Assembly (NCBI RefSeq): GCF_000372425.1 | Contig: NZ_AQVD01000002.1 | Location: forward strand, 234,673 to 298,672 | Reading direction: 5' to 3' | DNA length: 64,000 nt | From: Streptococcus ferus DSM 20646 | GTDB taxonomy: Bacteria > Bacillota > Bacilli > Lactobacillales > Streptococcaceae | Shown: piece after piece, positions 45,500 through 55,682 of the stretch | Layout of the letters: the number at the start of each line of letters is the position of its first letter | How positions within the stretch are numbered: the first letter of the stretch is position 1 | Notes under the pieces: generated by a model | Databases searched by the model: none | Seen by the model: only the letters and a program-made list of their open reading frames with translations | Told to the model about the DNA's origin: nothing | Translations under genes and position numbers: made by a program

Positions 45500-45508
45500 T
45501 GTTATGAT
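45500..45508 (+). promoter_or_regulatory. Extended -10 predicting leaderless amidase mRNA
   Basis: TGTTATGAT is an extended -10 whose last base is 7 nt before the A of the ATG at 45515. No ribosome site is present. Confidence 0.5.
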
Positions 45509-45514
45509 AAAGTC

Positions 45515-46477
45515 ATGGCTAAAAAATATCAAAGACGGAAGAAACGGAAAACTAAAAAACAGGCTATATCTCGAAAATACTGGATTTTTGCCAGTCTGGG
45601 CTTATTAGTGGCTGCTCTTTCAGCCTTTATTTATCATGAAAAAATTCACATTAAGACCAGCTACTCTGTCTCAGAAATCGCTACAGTAAATCCAGGGGAA
45701 GACACTCTTCTCTATCCTTATCTTTTCAAGGTGCAAACCAAAAAAATCGCGTCCGTCACCAATCTAGCTGTGGAAGGTTACCTTTTGACTTCCTATAAAG
45801 GGGAACAAATAACCTTTGCTAAGGTCAGATACGAGGACAAACTCTATTACATCAAGGCAAATCAGCTGAAGATTACTCAATCCAACAGCATCAATGCCTA
45901 CATTGCCAGTCTTAATTACCCTCATGAACAGATTGACAATCAAATCAATAATGCGTTTGCAAAAAAAGCCTATGCGACTTCAAACGCTAAGCCAAAAGGT
46001 GTCCTTATTCATGATACGGATAACGACCGCTCTGATATCAATGATGAAATAAACTATATGGCAAAAAATTACCAGACACAAGGTATTTTTGTTCATGCCT
46101 TTATTGACAATACCAGAATTGTCCAAATTGCTGATAACCAATATATGGCACAGGGAGCGGGTCCCAAAGCCAATCCTTACTATATCCAATTTGAAATGAC
46201 GCGGCTTACTGATGCAGACAGCTTCGCCAGACAGCTTGCTAATGCCGCCTACTACACTGCCTATATGCTCCATAAATATCAGCTCCCCGTCACACTTGCC
46301 AGCAAAGACGGCTCGGGCAGTCTTTGGACACATGCACTGGCTTCTGAATATCTTGGGGGAACCGATCATCAGGATCCTGAGGAGTATTGGTCGGCCGCCA
46401 GTCAAAATTACTTCGGCACAGACTATGGACTAGAGCAGTTTAGAGATTTAGTCCAAGTCTACTATAACCAATTTTAA
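45515..46477 (+). CDS. Membrane-anchored N-acetylmuramoyl-L-alanine amidase (Amidase_2 type)
   Basis: A 320-residue protein with a very basic cytoplasmic start (MAKKYQRRKKRKTKKQAISR), one transmembrane helix near residues 27-45, a linker/SH3-like part and a C-terminal PGRP/Amidase_2-like domain. The zinc ligands are suggested by PKGVLIHDTDND (His) and the second His in QGIFVHAFID, with later LWTHALASEYLGGTDHQDPEEYW near the end. It should cleave the bond between MurNAc and the stem peptide. It follows thiT but seems to have its own promoter. Confidence 0.82.
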   Translation: MAKKYQRRKKRKTKKQAISRKYWIFASLGLLVAALSAFIYHEKIHIKTSYSVSEIATVNPGEDTLLYPYLFKVQTKKIASVTNLAVEGYLLTSYKGEQITFAKVRYEDKLYYIKANQLKITQSNSINAYIASLNYPHEQIDNQINNAFAKKAYATSNAKPKGVLIHDTDNDRSDINDEINYMAKNYQTQGIFVHAFIDNTRIVQIADNQYMAQGAGPKANPYYIQFEMTRLTDADSFARQLANAAYYTAYMLHKYQLPVTLASKDGSGSLWTHALASEYLGGTDHQDPEEYWSAASQNYFGTDYGLEQFRDLVQVYYNQF

Positions 46478-46521
46478 AATGGTATAATAGTTTTGTTATA
46501 CTATTTTTTTTGGAGGAAATT

Positions 46522-47364
46522 ATGATTTCTTGGTTTACAAGACTCTTTAAGGGAGTCATTATTGCACTTGGCTTTATCCTGCCAGGTGTTTCCGGCGGTG
46601 TGCTAGCTTCTATCTTAGGACTTTATGAGCGCATCATCTCCTTTCTGGCCCACATGTCCAAAGACTTCGTCAAAAATGTTCTCTTCTTTATCCCTGTCGG
46701 CATTGGTGGTATTCTAGGAATTGCGCTTTTCTCTGCTCCTTTGGAATATCTCTTGCAACACTATCAGGTACCTGTCCTTTGGGCCTTTACAGGAGCTATC
46801 GTTGGGACTCTACCTTCTCTTTTAGCTGAATCTACCCAAAAATCCAAACGAGATAAGGTCGACCTAGCCTTTCTCGGCCTGACCTTTGTCCTTTCAGGTC
46901 TATTGCTTTACTTCTTAAATGATTTAGTCGGTACTATTCCAGCCAATTTTGCCAGCTTTGTTTTAGCGGGTGCTTTAATTGCACTCGGTGTTCTGGTGCC
47001 TGGTCTCAGCCCTTCCAACTTGCTGTTGATTATGGGGCTTTATACGCCTATGCTGACTGGCTTTAAGAACCTCGACTTAGTCGGTGTTTTCCTCCCTATT
47101 GCCATCGGTGGTGCTCTCACCATGCTACTTTTCTCAAAAGTTATGGACTATGCCTTAAGCCATTATCATTCCCGTGTTTACCACCTGATTATCGGTTTAG
47201 TCCTATCCAGCACACTTTTGATTATCCTTCCAAATCCGCGTAATGCCGAAAGTATTTCTTATGCTGGAACTGGGATCGGAACATGGTTAGCAACCCTGAT
47301 TTTCTTTGTTCTGGGAATCCTGTTGGGAGCTTGGATGAGCAAGCTTGAGGAAAAATACAAATGA
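46522..47364 (+). CDS. DUF368 family undecaprenyl-phosphate translocase (PopT-like)
   Basis: A 280-residue multi-pass membrane protein of the DUF368 family. DUF368 proteins have been reported to flip undecaprenyl phosphate back across the membrane for reuse in wall synthesis. The two-repeat layout is visible: GFILPGVSGGVLASILGLYE near the start and LIALGVLVPGLSPSNLLLIM in the second half, each with the P-G-V/L-S signature. GGAGG lies 7 bases before the ATG at 46522, and TATAAT is just upstream. Its end overlaps the next gene by 4 nt (ATGA). Confidence 0.88.
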   Translation: MISWFTRLFKGVIIALGFILPGVSGGVLASILGLYERIISFLAHMSKDFVKNVLFFIPVGIGGILGIALFSAPLEYLLQHYQVPVLWAFTGAIVGTLPSLLAESTQKSKRDKVDLAFLGLTFVLSGLLLYFLNDLVGTIPANFASFVLAGALIALGVLVPGLSPSNLLLIMGLYTPMLTGFKNLDLVGVFLPIAIGGALTMLLFSKVMDYALSHYHSRVYHLIIGLVLSSTLLIILPNPRNAESISYAGTGIGTWLATLIFFVLGILLGAWMSKLEEKYK

Positions 47365-47840
47365 GTAAAAAAACAAGGCTGAAAAAAACCTTGGTGGACC
47401 AAATTTTGGATAAGGCGGACATTCCTCACGAGAGTCTGGCTTTAAATGCTTTGACCCAACAACTGCCCGAAGGAATTCAACAGGGAGATATTTTCAAAAC
47501 ACTAGCTCTGATAGGAGACAAGACTGGACCGATTATCGGAATTGTCCCTCTAACAGAACATCTGTCCGAAAAAAAACTGGCCAAGATTTCTGGCAATAAG
47601 AAGGTCCAGATGATTCCTCAAAAAGATCTGCAAAAAACGACAGGATACGTCCATGGTGCCAACAATCCCATTGGCATCCGGCAAAAGCACCCCTACCCTA
47701 TCTATATCGACCAATCAGCTCTGGACAAGGGAGATATGATTGTTTCAGCTGGCGAACTCGGACGCTCTATCAAGATTAAAAGTCAAACTTTAGCAGATTT
47801 TGTGGGAGCCCGTTTCGCTGATATCTGCCAGCCATCCTAA
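47361..47840 (+). CDS. ybaK: Cys-tRNA(Pro)/Cys-tRNA(Cys) deacylase YbaK/EbsC
   Basis: A 159-residue trans-editing protein that hydrolyses misacylated tRNA, mainly Cys-tRNA(Pro). Family features are FKTLALIGDKTGPIIGIVPL, LSEKKLAKISGNKKVQMIP with the catalytic-lysine region, and GYVHGANNPIGIRQKHPYPI. It overlaps the DUF368 gene by 4 nt. The family and length are clear; the exact tRNA partner is by analogy. Confidence 0.92.
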   Translation: MSKKTRLKKTLVDQILDKADIPHESLALNALTQQLPEGIQQGDIFKTLALIGDKTGPIIGIVPLTEHLSEKKLAKISGNKKVQMIPQKDLQKTTGYVHGANNPIGIRQKHPYPIYIDQSALDKGDMIVSAGELGRSIKIKSQTLADFVGARFADICQPS

Positions 47841-47916
47841 GTTTGCCATTTAAGCTATTGGTTTGTTATAATAGAGTTAGGAACATGAGATTAAAAGCAT
47901 TATATGAAGAGGTATT

Positions 47917-48567
47917 ATGAAACTTTACTTTGTTCGTCACGGCAAAACCGAATGGAATTTGGAAGGGCGTTTTCAGGGGGCTAACGGTGATTCTCCTCTG
48001 CTTGAGTCCTCTATTAAGGAGACGGAAGAACTGGGACGCTACTTAAAAGCGATTCCATTTGATGCTGTCTATTCCAGTGACCTGGAGCGGGCCTATCGAA
48101 CCGCAGACATCATCATGAATGAAAATGACTCCCCTGTCCAAATCACCTGCAGCAAAGCACTGCGTGAATGGGATTTAGGGAATTTAGAAGGACAGAAAAT
48201 CAGTCTGGTCTGCGCTATCTATCCCAAACAAATGGAGGCTTTTCGCCACAATTTAGCACAATTTAACAACTCTATGTTCGAGGCAGAATCTGTTTATCAA
48301 GCTACCCAGCGTATCCTCAACTTTGTCAAATCTCTAAAGGATAAAAAAGAGGAAAATGTCCTTATTGTCGGCCACGGAGCTACGCTGACCGCAGCTATCC
48401 AACGATTGCTCGGTTTTGAATCGTCTCAGCTGAGACGCGGAGGAGGACTTGATAATTCAAGCCTGACTATTCTTGAAACAGATGATTTCTCTCACTTTAA
48501 TCTCCTCAAATGGAATGATACGTCCTACCAGCTGACAGAAACCAATGAACCCGTCACAGTACCATAA
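47917..48567 (+). CDS. Histidine phosphatase family protein
   Basis: A 216-residue phosphoglycerate-mutase-like phosphatase. The catalytic motif FVRHGKTEWN is at residues 5-14, YSSDLERAYRTADII holds the second Arg, EWDLGNLEG follows, and the second catalytic His is in LIVGHGATLTAAI. It is likely a phosphatase rather than a true mutase; the substrate is unknown. A promoter TATAAT at about 47868-47873 and GAAGAGG precede the ATG. Convergent with the HAD gene through a shared terminator. Confidence 0.9.
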   Translation: MKLYFVRHGKTEWNLEGRFQGANGDSPLLESSIKETEELGRYLKAIPFDAVYSSDLERAYRTADIIMNENDSPVQITCSKALREWDLGNLEGQKISLVCAIYPKQMEAFRHNLAQFNNSMFEAESVYQATQRILNFVKSLKDKKEENVLIVGHGATLTAAIQRLLGFESSQLRRGGGLDNSSLTILETDDFSHFNLLKWNDTSYQLTETNEPVTVP

Positions 48568-48596
48568 AAGACCTAGGAAAGCCTAGGTCTTTTTTA
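48566..48596. terminator. Bidirectional terminator between histidine phosphatase and HAD genes
   Basis: AAAAGACCTAGG and CCTAGGTCTTTT are exact complements with T-runs on both strands; the HAD stop codon lies at its edge. Confidence 0.85.
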
Positions 48597-49496
48597 ATTG
48601 GCATATTTCATGCGTAAGATTTTTTCTTGGTGCTTATCAAGCCTTAGAAGAATAACCACCTTATCGATGCTCATATTACTTTCCAACAGCCGCTCAGCTG
48701 CCAGCATTAAGCCATTATTGAGACCCATTTGCAGGACTGGGTTCTGCTTGTCATTAGCATCAAAGATAAACTTATTGGTCGGCAGGTCAAACAGTACCTT
48801 AACCGCACCATAGAGCTGCTGAAAAGAATCAATCTCAAGATCAAAAACAGGCTTGATACCTGGTCTTAAGCTGCGGCCGCGATGGTTGAACCACATGGAA
48901 TGCCAGCCGCTGCGAAAGGCTCCTATGATGTCATTATCATAAGAATCCCCAACATAAAGCGTTGTCGCCGGATTCATGTCAAACTGCTCAGCTGCCAGAT
49001 TGAAAATCTCCTTTTGAGGTTTTTGAAATCCTGTCGCCTGACTGACCAGCACGCGTTTGGGTTCAACATAATCATACAGCCCTAATTTTTTTACCTTCTT
49101 GAGCTGATGCTCTGTCGGACCATTGGTAATCACCCCCATGGGAATCTGCTTCTGCTTTAGAAAGTCCAAGGTCAGACGCATCTCATCCAGCATGGTAATA
49201 TTCTCAAGTTCTTTTTCATAAATATCTTGAAAATAGCGACCCTCTTCCTCATCAATCAGTCGATAGCCAAATTCGGCCAATGTCTGCTGACAGCGCCAAA
49301 AACGAAAATACTCGGTCGTCCACTCCCCCGCCATCACACGGGGGAAACCTGTATCCGAATAATGACGAAATCGGATGTAAGCCTGATTCATCTGGCTCAT
49401 ATCAAAATCAGGGAAACATTTTTCCATAGCGATGCGGTAAGGGGCTTGTTGATCATAAATCGTATCATCAACATCAAAAACGATTGCTGTAATCAT
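48594..49496 (-). CDS. HAD-IA family hydrolase (YjjG-like) with C-terminal extension
   Basis: A 300-residue HAD hydrolase: nucleophile motif IVFDVDDTIYDQQAP, motif II GVITNGPTEHQLKK, motif III lysine in GFQKPQKEIFNLAA and motif IV LYVGDSYDNDIIGAFRSGW. The first 230 residues match YjjG/nucleotidase-type HAD enzymes. The last 70 residues (from KFIFDANDKQNPVLQ) form an extra domain, ending IDKVVILLRLDKHQEKILRM, which I do not recognise. Substrate unknown. The ribosome site is weak. Confidence 0.85.
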   Translation of the reverse strand: MITAIVFDVDDTIYDQQAPYRIAMEKCFPDFDMSQMNQAYIRFRHYSDTGFPRVMAGEWTTEYFRFWRCQQTLAEFGYRLIDEEEGRYFQDIYEKELENITMLDEMRLTLDFLKQKQIPMGVITNGPTEHQLKKVKKLGLYDYVEPKRVLVSQATGFQKPQKEIFNLAAEQFDMNPATTLYVGDSYDNDIIGAFRSGWHSMWFNHRGRSLRPGIKPVFDLEIDSFQQLYGAVKVLFDLPTNKFIFDANDKQNPVLQMGLNNGLMLAAERLLESNMSIDKVVILLRLDKHQEKILRMKYAN

Positions 49497-49613
49497 GGCG
49501 CTTCTTTCTCTTTTTTAATCCTTGAAAATTATACTATTTTTTGATGATGATTTCAAATGTCCTCTTGGAAAATCACTAAAGAAATAAGTGCTATCTAGGG
49601 GATTTTATGATAA

Positions 49614-51131
<1,518 letters not shown>

Positions 51132-51250
51132 TCAACCCCTTTTATTAGACCTTCTAATGGAAAGTATCTCCCCAAGGCCAATTTCTATAAACAAGCTGCA
51201 AAATATGATAAAATAAGTTTATCAAGAAATGCTGCTGAAGGAATGAACCC

Positions 51251-51394
51251 ATGATGAAAAAACCGCTGATAACTTTTCTGTCTGCCCTTATTTTACTTAG
51301 TTACGGCTTTTTCAGTCACAAATATACCTTTATCGGGCTAGGAATAGTTTTTGTCATCATAGGGCTGGCTGATCTGCTGCAATCTAAAAAGTGA
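51251..51394 (+). CDS. Small hydrophobic membrane peptide (47 aa)
   Basis: A 47-residue frame, MMKKPLITFLSALILLSYGF then two hydrophobic helices and a short tail ending LLQSKK. It has its own extended -10 (TGATAAAAT ending 51214) and AAGGA before the ATG, and a strong terminator follows, so it looks like a real monocistronic gene. It resembles small DUF3953-like membrane proteins only in general layout. Function unknown. Confidence 0.6.
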   Translation: MMKKPLITFLSALILLSYGFFSHKYTFIGLGIVFVIIGLADLLQSKK

Positions 51395-51422
51395 GGTCCG
51401 TTTTCTCTGGCCAAAAGAACGA

Positions 51423-51450
51423 ACAGACTGACAACCGTCAGTCTGTTTCT
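51423..51450 (+). terminator. Terminator of the 47-aa peptide gene
   Basis: ACAGACTGAC (51423-51432) and GTCAGTCTGT (51437-51446) are exact complements around AACC, followed by a T-rich tract. The mntH -10 follows directly. Confidence 0.8.
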
Positions 51451-51454
51451 TTAT

Positions 51455-51462
51455 GCTATAAT
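51455..51462 (+). promoter_or_regulatory. Extended -10 of mntH
   Basis: GCTATAAT with TG upstream (TGCTATAAT) is a consensus extended -10 about 34 nt before the GTG start. No clear metal-repressor palindrome was found in the leader. Confidence 0.55.
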
Positions 51463-51495
51463 AACATCAGCTAAACTTAGAAACGAGATACCCTT

Positions 51496-52848
51496 GTGAA
51501 AAACCAAACTGACACATTATCGCAAAAATCTCTGCAAGATATTAATCAATCTATTAAGGTACCTAAGAAAGCTTCCTTTTGGAAGACATTGCTCATCTTC
51601 TCCGGTCCGGGAAGCCTAGTTGCCGTCGGTTATATGGATCCTGGGAACTGGATAACAAGTGTCGTCGGTGGAGCTCATTACCGCTACTTGCTCTTATCAG
51701 TCGTTTTGATCTCTTCCTTAATGGCCATGCAGCTTCAGCAGATGGCTGGGAAGTTAGGCATTGTCTGCCAGCAGGATTTGGCACAAGTCACTGCACGAAA
51801 CCTTCCCAAATGGCTTCGGTATGGACTCTGGCTGATTGCCGAGCTAGCACTGATGGCGACTGACTTAGCAGAAGTCATCGGCTCAGGAATTGCCCTGCAC
51901 CTGCTCTTTGGCTGGCCCCTGCTCTTTTCCATCCTCATAACGGTTTTGGATGTCTTTTTACTCTTAAGTCTGATGAAATTAGGCTTTCGTAAGATTGAGG
52001 CAGTAGTGTCCACTCTTATTATGACAATCCTCATTATCTTTGCCTATCTGGTTTTCCTGTCAAAACCTAGTCTTTCTGGTATTGTGAACGGCTTCTTCCC
52101 GCATAAGGAAGTGCTCGGTATCGGTCTCTCTAAAGGAAATCAGGCGCTGACACTGGCTTTAGGAATCATTGGTGCAACGGTAATGCCCCACAATCTCTAT
52201 CTGCATAGTTCCATCTCCCAGACCAGACAGGTTAATTATCAAGATAAGGCTGATATTAAGCGAGCCGTCACCTTTATGACCTGGGATTCCAATATCCAGC
52301 TGTCACTGGCCTTTGTCGTCAATTCACTTTTGTTAATCTTGGGAGCCAGTCTCTTCTTTGGCCATGCTGATAAAATAGGTGCTTTCTCAAGCATGTACAA
52401 GGCGCTTCAGGATAATCAGATTGCCGGTGCCATCGCAAGTCCGCTCTTATCAACCTTATTTGCCGTGGCACTCCTAGCCAGCGGGCAAAATTCAACCATC
52501 ACCGGTACTCTAACAGGCCAAATTGTGACCGAAGGTTTTCTTCACCTGAAACTCCCCCAATGGCTGATCCGCCTGCTGACTCGGCTGCTGGCTTTGCTGC
52601 CTGTCATCATTGTCGCTTTTTTATTCGGTGATCAGGAAAGTACTCTGGATGACCTTTTGGTCTATTCTCAGGTTTTTCTCTCCATTGCCCTGCCCTTCTC
52701 CATCTTTCCCTTAGTCTACTTTACATCTCATAAAAAAATGATGGGAGAGTTTGTCAATCGAAAATGGAACTCCATCTTAGCTTATGTGATTGCGGTTATC
52801 CTGACCCTCCTCAATCTCAAGTTAGTTCTTGACATTTTTCTAAAATAG
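51496..52848 (+). CDS. mntH: Nramp-family divalent metal (Mn) transporter MntH
   Basis: Proton-coupled importer of Mn2+ and related metals. The 450-residue protein has eleven predicted helices; the metal site in helix 1 is seen in [12 protein letters not shown] (D-P-G-N) and in helix 6 in [15 protein letters not shown] (M-P-H). It starts at GTG 51496 ([12 protein letters not shown]) with a weak ribosome site. With the Mn-riboswitch ATPase at 24132, the window encodes both sides of Mn homeostasis. The bioY promoter lies in its 3' end. Confidence 0.95.
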   Translation: MKNQTDTLSQKSLQDINQSIKVPKKASFWKTLLIFSGPGSLVAVGYMDPGNWITSVVGGAHYRYLLLSVVLISSLMAMQLQQMAGKLGIVCQQDLAQVTARNLPKWLRYGLWLIAELALMATDLAEVIGSGIALHLLFGWPLLFSILITVLDVFLLLSLMKLGFRKIEAVVSTLIMTILIIFAYLVFLSKPSLSGIVNGFFPHKEVLGIGLSKGNQALTLALGIIGATVMPHNLYLHSSISQTRQVNYQDKADIKRAVTFMTWDSNIQLSLAFVVNSLLLILGASLFFGHADKIGAFSSMYKALQDNQIAGAIASPLLSTLFAVALLASGQNSTITGTLTGQIVTEGFLHLKLPQWLIRLLTRLLALLPVIIVAFLFGDQESTLDDLLVYSQVFLSIALPFSIFPLVYFTSHKKMMGEFVNRKWNSILAYVIAVILTLLNLKLVLDIFLK

Positions 52849-52856
52849 GTTATCAT
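52829..52856 (+). promoter_or_regulatory. Promoter of bioY inside the mntH 3' end
   Basis: TTGACA (52829-52834), 16-bp spacer, TATCAT (52851-52856). The predicted start site falls in the left half of the operator below. Confidence 0.6.
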
Positions 52857-52894
52857 TTAGTTACCTTTTTATTTTTTACGGATAACTAAATGAT
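52852..52894. promoter_or_regulatory. BirA-type biotin operator upstream of bioY
   Basis: ATCATTTAGTTA (52852-52863) and TAACTAAATGAT (52883-52894) are exact complements. The core TTAGTTACC, 14 bp, GGATAACTAA resembles the biotin repressor operator of Firmicutes (TTGTTAACC and GGTTAACAA halves with about 15 bp between). It overlaps -10 and start site, so BirA with biotinyl-AMP would repress bioY. Confidence 0.7.
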
Positions 52895-52910
52895 GATGAA
52901 AGGAGTTTCT

Positions 52911-53450
52911 ATGTCTAGAAAAAATTTATACCCAATCATTTTGCCAGCCATTGGCGCTGCTATTTTGGCTGTCTTATCACAAATTAGCCTTCCAATCGGC
53001 CCCGTTCCAGTAACTTTGCAAACATTTGCCGTAGCTCTTATAGCAACCTTGCTAAAACCTCGCGAAGCTGTCCTAAGTACCCTTCTTTATCTTTTATTAG
53101 GTGCTCTGGGGCTGCCCGTTTTTGCTGGTGGGTCAGGAGGTTTTCAAGCCTTATTCGGCCCTACTGCAGGCTATCTATGGGGTTACATTCCCTTTGCCAT
53201 CATCACCTCTCTATTGACTGACAAAGAGTCCTCTTATTTAAAAACTTTTTTGGCAAATCTTTTAGGAGACTGCTGCCCATTTTTACTGGGAGTTGTCAGC
53301 CTCCATCTGGTAGCTGGCATGACTTGGTCACAAGCTCTGGCTGTTGGAGTCCTTCCTTTTATCATCCCTGATTTGATCAAGCTCATTCTTGTCACACTAA
53401 TCAGCAAACCCCTTTTTCAAGCACTTAAAAATGAGCCTTATTTTAAATAA
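52911..53450 (+). CDS. bioY: Biotin ECF transporter S component BioY
   Basis: Biotin-binding membrane subunit of the ECF transporter. The 179-residue protein has six helices and shows BioY hallmarks: ISLPIGPVPVTLQTFAVAL, LGALGLPVFAGGSGGFQALF and GPTAGYLWGYIPFAIITS. The ATG at 52911 has AAAGGAG 5 bases upstream. Its 3' end and that of the opposing YdbC gene share a terminator. The biotin-type operator upstream agrees with the family. Confidence 0.95.
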   Translation: MSRKNLYPIILPAIGAAILAVLSQISLPIGPVPVTLQTFAVALIATLLKPREAVLSTLLYLLLGALGLPVFAGGSGGFQALFGPTAGYLWGYIPFAIITSLLTDKESSYLKTFLANLLGDCCPFLLGVVSLHLVAGMTWSQALAVGVLPFIIPDLIKLILVTLISKPLFQALKNEPYFK

Positions 53451-53462
53451 GACTCATTTTTT
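53427..53462. terminator. Bidirectional terminator overlapping bioY and YdbC gene ends
   Basis: AAAATGAG and CTCATTTT with inner CTTATTT/AAATAAG pairing form a stem containing the bioY stop and reaching the YdbC stop. Confidence 0.8.
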
Positions 53463-53666
53463 AAAAGCTGTCACCAGAACGTCAAACTCTTCATTCGTGA
53501 GCGTAATTCCTTTGCCCATCTTACTATGATCAGGGCTCCAAGAACGCAGGTCATACTTGGCCGGCGCACCATTAAAGCTCACTCGGTTAAGCTCCTTGGT
53601 CCATCCCTTTTCATTTTCAGACAAAACCAATAATTTCTCTTCGATGTCAAATGTAAATTCTGCCAT
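53454..53666 (-). CDS. YdbC-like PC4/p15 family DNA-binding protein
   Basis: A 70-residue protein of the bacterial YdbC family, which shares the fold of eukaryotic coactivator PC4 and binds single-stranded DNA in a characterised Lactococcus member. Features are the acidic beta-strand start MAEFTFDIEEKLLVLSENEK, a basic middle (KYDLRSWSPDHSKMGKGITL) and a C-terminal helix (TNEEFDVLVTAFKK). It faces bioY. Role in the cell is unknown, possibly in replication or transcription. Confidence 0.88.
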   Translation of the reverse strand: MAEFTFDIEEKLLVLSENEKGWTKELNRVSFNGAPAKYDLRSWSPDHSKMGKGITLTNEEFDVLVTAFKK

Positions 53667-53762
53667 GATAGCACCTCCTCTTTCTTTATTCGTTAAAAAT
53701 CAGCTTTTCATTTCCTTGAAAATAAGGTATAATCATTCTATCAATTTTTGAAAGAAAATACC

Positions 53763-54077
53763 ATGAAAAAATTCCTGCAGATTATACTGGGACATCTCAC
53801 ATCCTTTATTGAGTCCAGTCCCAGGCCGCCTATCGTCAACCATAAAATCAAACAGCACCACCGCCTCATTTCTGAGGCTTTGAAGAAACACGAAGCTGTC
53901 CATGTCATCTACCAAGAGAAAAGCTTTACAGGGGATATTGTCAAGTATGACAAAGAAGCCGGGAAATTAATTTTAAAGAATTTTAAAAAGAATATGTCTG
54001 TGATTATTGCCATCTCAGACATTGATAAACTGACGCTTGTCCCGCCAACCATCAAGCAATCTCAAAAATGGACTTAA
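53763..54077 (+). CDS. Uncharacterised basic protein with Sm-like/SH3-like barrel
   Basis: A 104-residue basic protein (MKKFLQIILGHLTSFIESSP). The C-terminal half reads HVIYQEKSFTGDIVKYDKEA then GKLILKNFKKNMSVIIAISD, a five-strand pattern resembling Sm-like or YolD-like barrels. I cannot name the family with confidence. TATAAT at 53729-53734 and GAAAG precede the ATG; a perfect hairpin ends it. It faces ahpF. Confidence 0.6.
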   Translation: MKKFLQIILGHLTSFIESSPRPPIVNHKIKQHHRLISEALKKHEAVHVIYQEKSFTGDIVKYDKEAGKLILKNFKKNMSVIIAISDIDKLTLVPPTIKQSQKWT

Positions 54078-54107
54078 AAAGACCAAGTTTTACTTGGTCT
54101 TTTTTTG
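54076..54107. terminator. Bidirectional terminator between the barrel gene and ahpF
   Basis: AAAGACCAAG and CTTGGTCTTT are exact complements with A- and T-runs on either side. Confidence 0.8.
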
Positions 54108-54138
54108 GATTTCTAACACTTTAGAAGCAATCTTTTCC

Positions 54139-55671
54139 TTACTGTCTGATGAGGTAGTCAAAAGCACCTAAGGCTGCTGTTGCCCCTGATCCCATCGAAA
54201 TAATAATTTGCTTATAAGCGCTGTCGGTACAGTCTCCAGCTGCGAAAATACCTGGAAGATTAGTCGCTCCGTCTTTGGCAACCTTAATTTCACCTCGCTG
54301 ATTGAGATCAATTCCTGAATCTTTAAGCCAGTCCGTGCTTGGAACCAGACCAATCTGCACAAAAACACCTTCTAAATCAAGATGATGTTCCTGATTGCTT
54401 TCACGGTCAATATAATTAAGCCCTCGGACATGATCATCTCCAACGATATCCTTGGTGGCAACATTGGTCAAGATGGTTATATTTGACAGCTTGGCTGCCC
54501 GGTCTTGTAGAATCTGGTCCGCTTTTAAATCAGGCAGAAACTCGAGTACGTAGACATGACTGGCCAGTCCAGCCAAATCAATAGCTGCTTCCAGACCGGA
54601 ATTACCGCCGCCGATAACAGCCACTTTCTGATTTTCAAAAAGCGGGCCATCACAGTGCGGACAATAAGTCACTCCCTTGGTTAAAAATTCTTTTTCTCCA
54701 GGCACATTGATATTGCGCCATTTGGCACCTAGAGCCAGAATAGCTGATTTGGCTTTCAAAATAGCGCCATTGGTCAGCTCAACCTCAACCAAATCTTTTT
54801 TCTGAATGGATTTGGCTTTTTGCGCTTTCATAATATCCACATCATATTCTTTGGTATGCTGTTCCACCTGAGCCATCAGTTGGGGACCTTCTGTATAAGG
54901 TGTTCCAATCATATTTTCAATGCCGACCGTTTCCATGACCTGCCCACCAAAGGTTTCTGCGACAAGACCTGTCTTAATACCTTTACGAGCAGCATAGATG
55001 GCTGCACTGTTACCTGCCGGACCGCCCCCGATAACCAGAACGTCAAAGACGCCTTTATCCGCAAAAGCCTCTTCAGACTGAGGACCTGCCACAAGCTCTA
55101 AGAGTTGCTCCAAACTGGAACGGCCTGAGGTCAATGCTTGTCCATCCTTATAGGTTGTTGGAACTGACATGATCCCCTTTTCTTTGACCTCATCCTGAAA
55201 CATTCCTCCCTCAACCATGGTGTGGGAAATTTTAGGATTTAAGACGGACATGATATTGAAAGCCTGCACCACATCGGGGCAGTTATGGCAGGTCAGGCTG
55301 ACATAGGTTTCAAAATGCATTGGGGTCTGAATCGCCTTGATACGCTCTGATAGCTCAGAATCAATCTTAGGCGGACGGCCAGACACCTGTAAAAGCGCCA
55401 GTATAAATGAGGTAAATTCGTGCCCCAGAGGGAGACCCGCAAATTCAACACCAGATTCTTGACCCTTTTGGGCGACTTGAAAGCTAGGTGTTCGGCTTAA
55501 GACTTTGTCTTCCAAGGACAGACGATCAGACATGGCCACAATCTCTTCAAGGAAATTTCTGACTTTTTGAGAATTAGCATCGTCTGCTAAATGCGCCTGC
55601 AAGACAATATCAGATTCCAGCAAGGCTAGATATTGTTCTAATTGAGCTTTTATCTCTGCATCTAATGCCAT
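54139..55671 (-). CDS. ahpF: Alkyl hydroperoxide reductase subunit F
   Basis: NADH-dependent flavoprotein that recycles AhpC. The 510-residue protein has two N-terminal thioredoxin folds with the redox CxxC in LTCHNCPDVVQ near residue 130. An FAD domain (VLVIGGGPAGNSAAIYAARKG) and a NAD domain with the second CxxC (TYCPHCDGP) follow. It ends AAGDCTDSAYKQIIISMGSG, typical of the family. It is 11 nt downstream of ahpC. Confidence 0.96.
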   Translation of the reverse strand: MALDAEIKAQLEQYLALLESDIVLQAHLADDANSQKVRNFLEEIVAMSDRLSLEDKVLSRTPSFQVAQKGQESGVEFAGLPLGHEFTSFILALLQVSGRPPKIDSELSERIKAIQTPMHFETYVSLTCHNCPDVVQAFNIMSVLNPKISHTMVEGGMFQDEVKEKGIMSVPTTYKDGQALTSGRSSLEQLLELVAGPQSEEAFADKGVFDVLVIGGGPAGNSAAIYAARKGIKTGLVAETFGGQVMETVGIENMIGTPYTEGPQLMAQVEQHTKEYDVDIMKAQKAKSIQKKDLVEVELTNGAILKAKSAILALGAKWRNINVPGEKEFLTKGVTYCPHCDGPLFENQKVAVIGGGNSGLEAAIDLAGLASHVYVLEFLPDLKADQILQDRAAKLSNITILTNVATKDIVGDDHVRGLNYIDRESNQEHHLDLEGVFVQIGLVPSTDWLKDSGIDLNQRGEIKVAKDGATNLPGIFAAGDCTDSAYKQIIISMGSGATAALGAFDYLIRQ

Positions 55672-55682
55672 TTGTCTCCTCC

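Noticed and set aside
51132..51180. ATTAGACCTTCTAAT as lysS terminator
   Set aside because: Short stem with no T-run after it.
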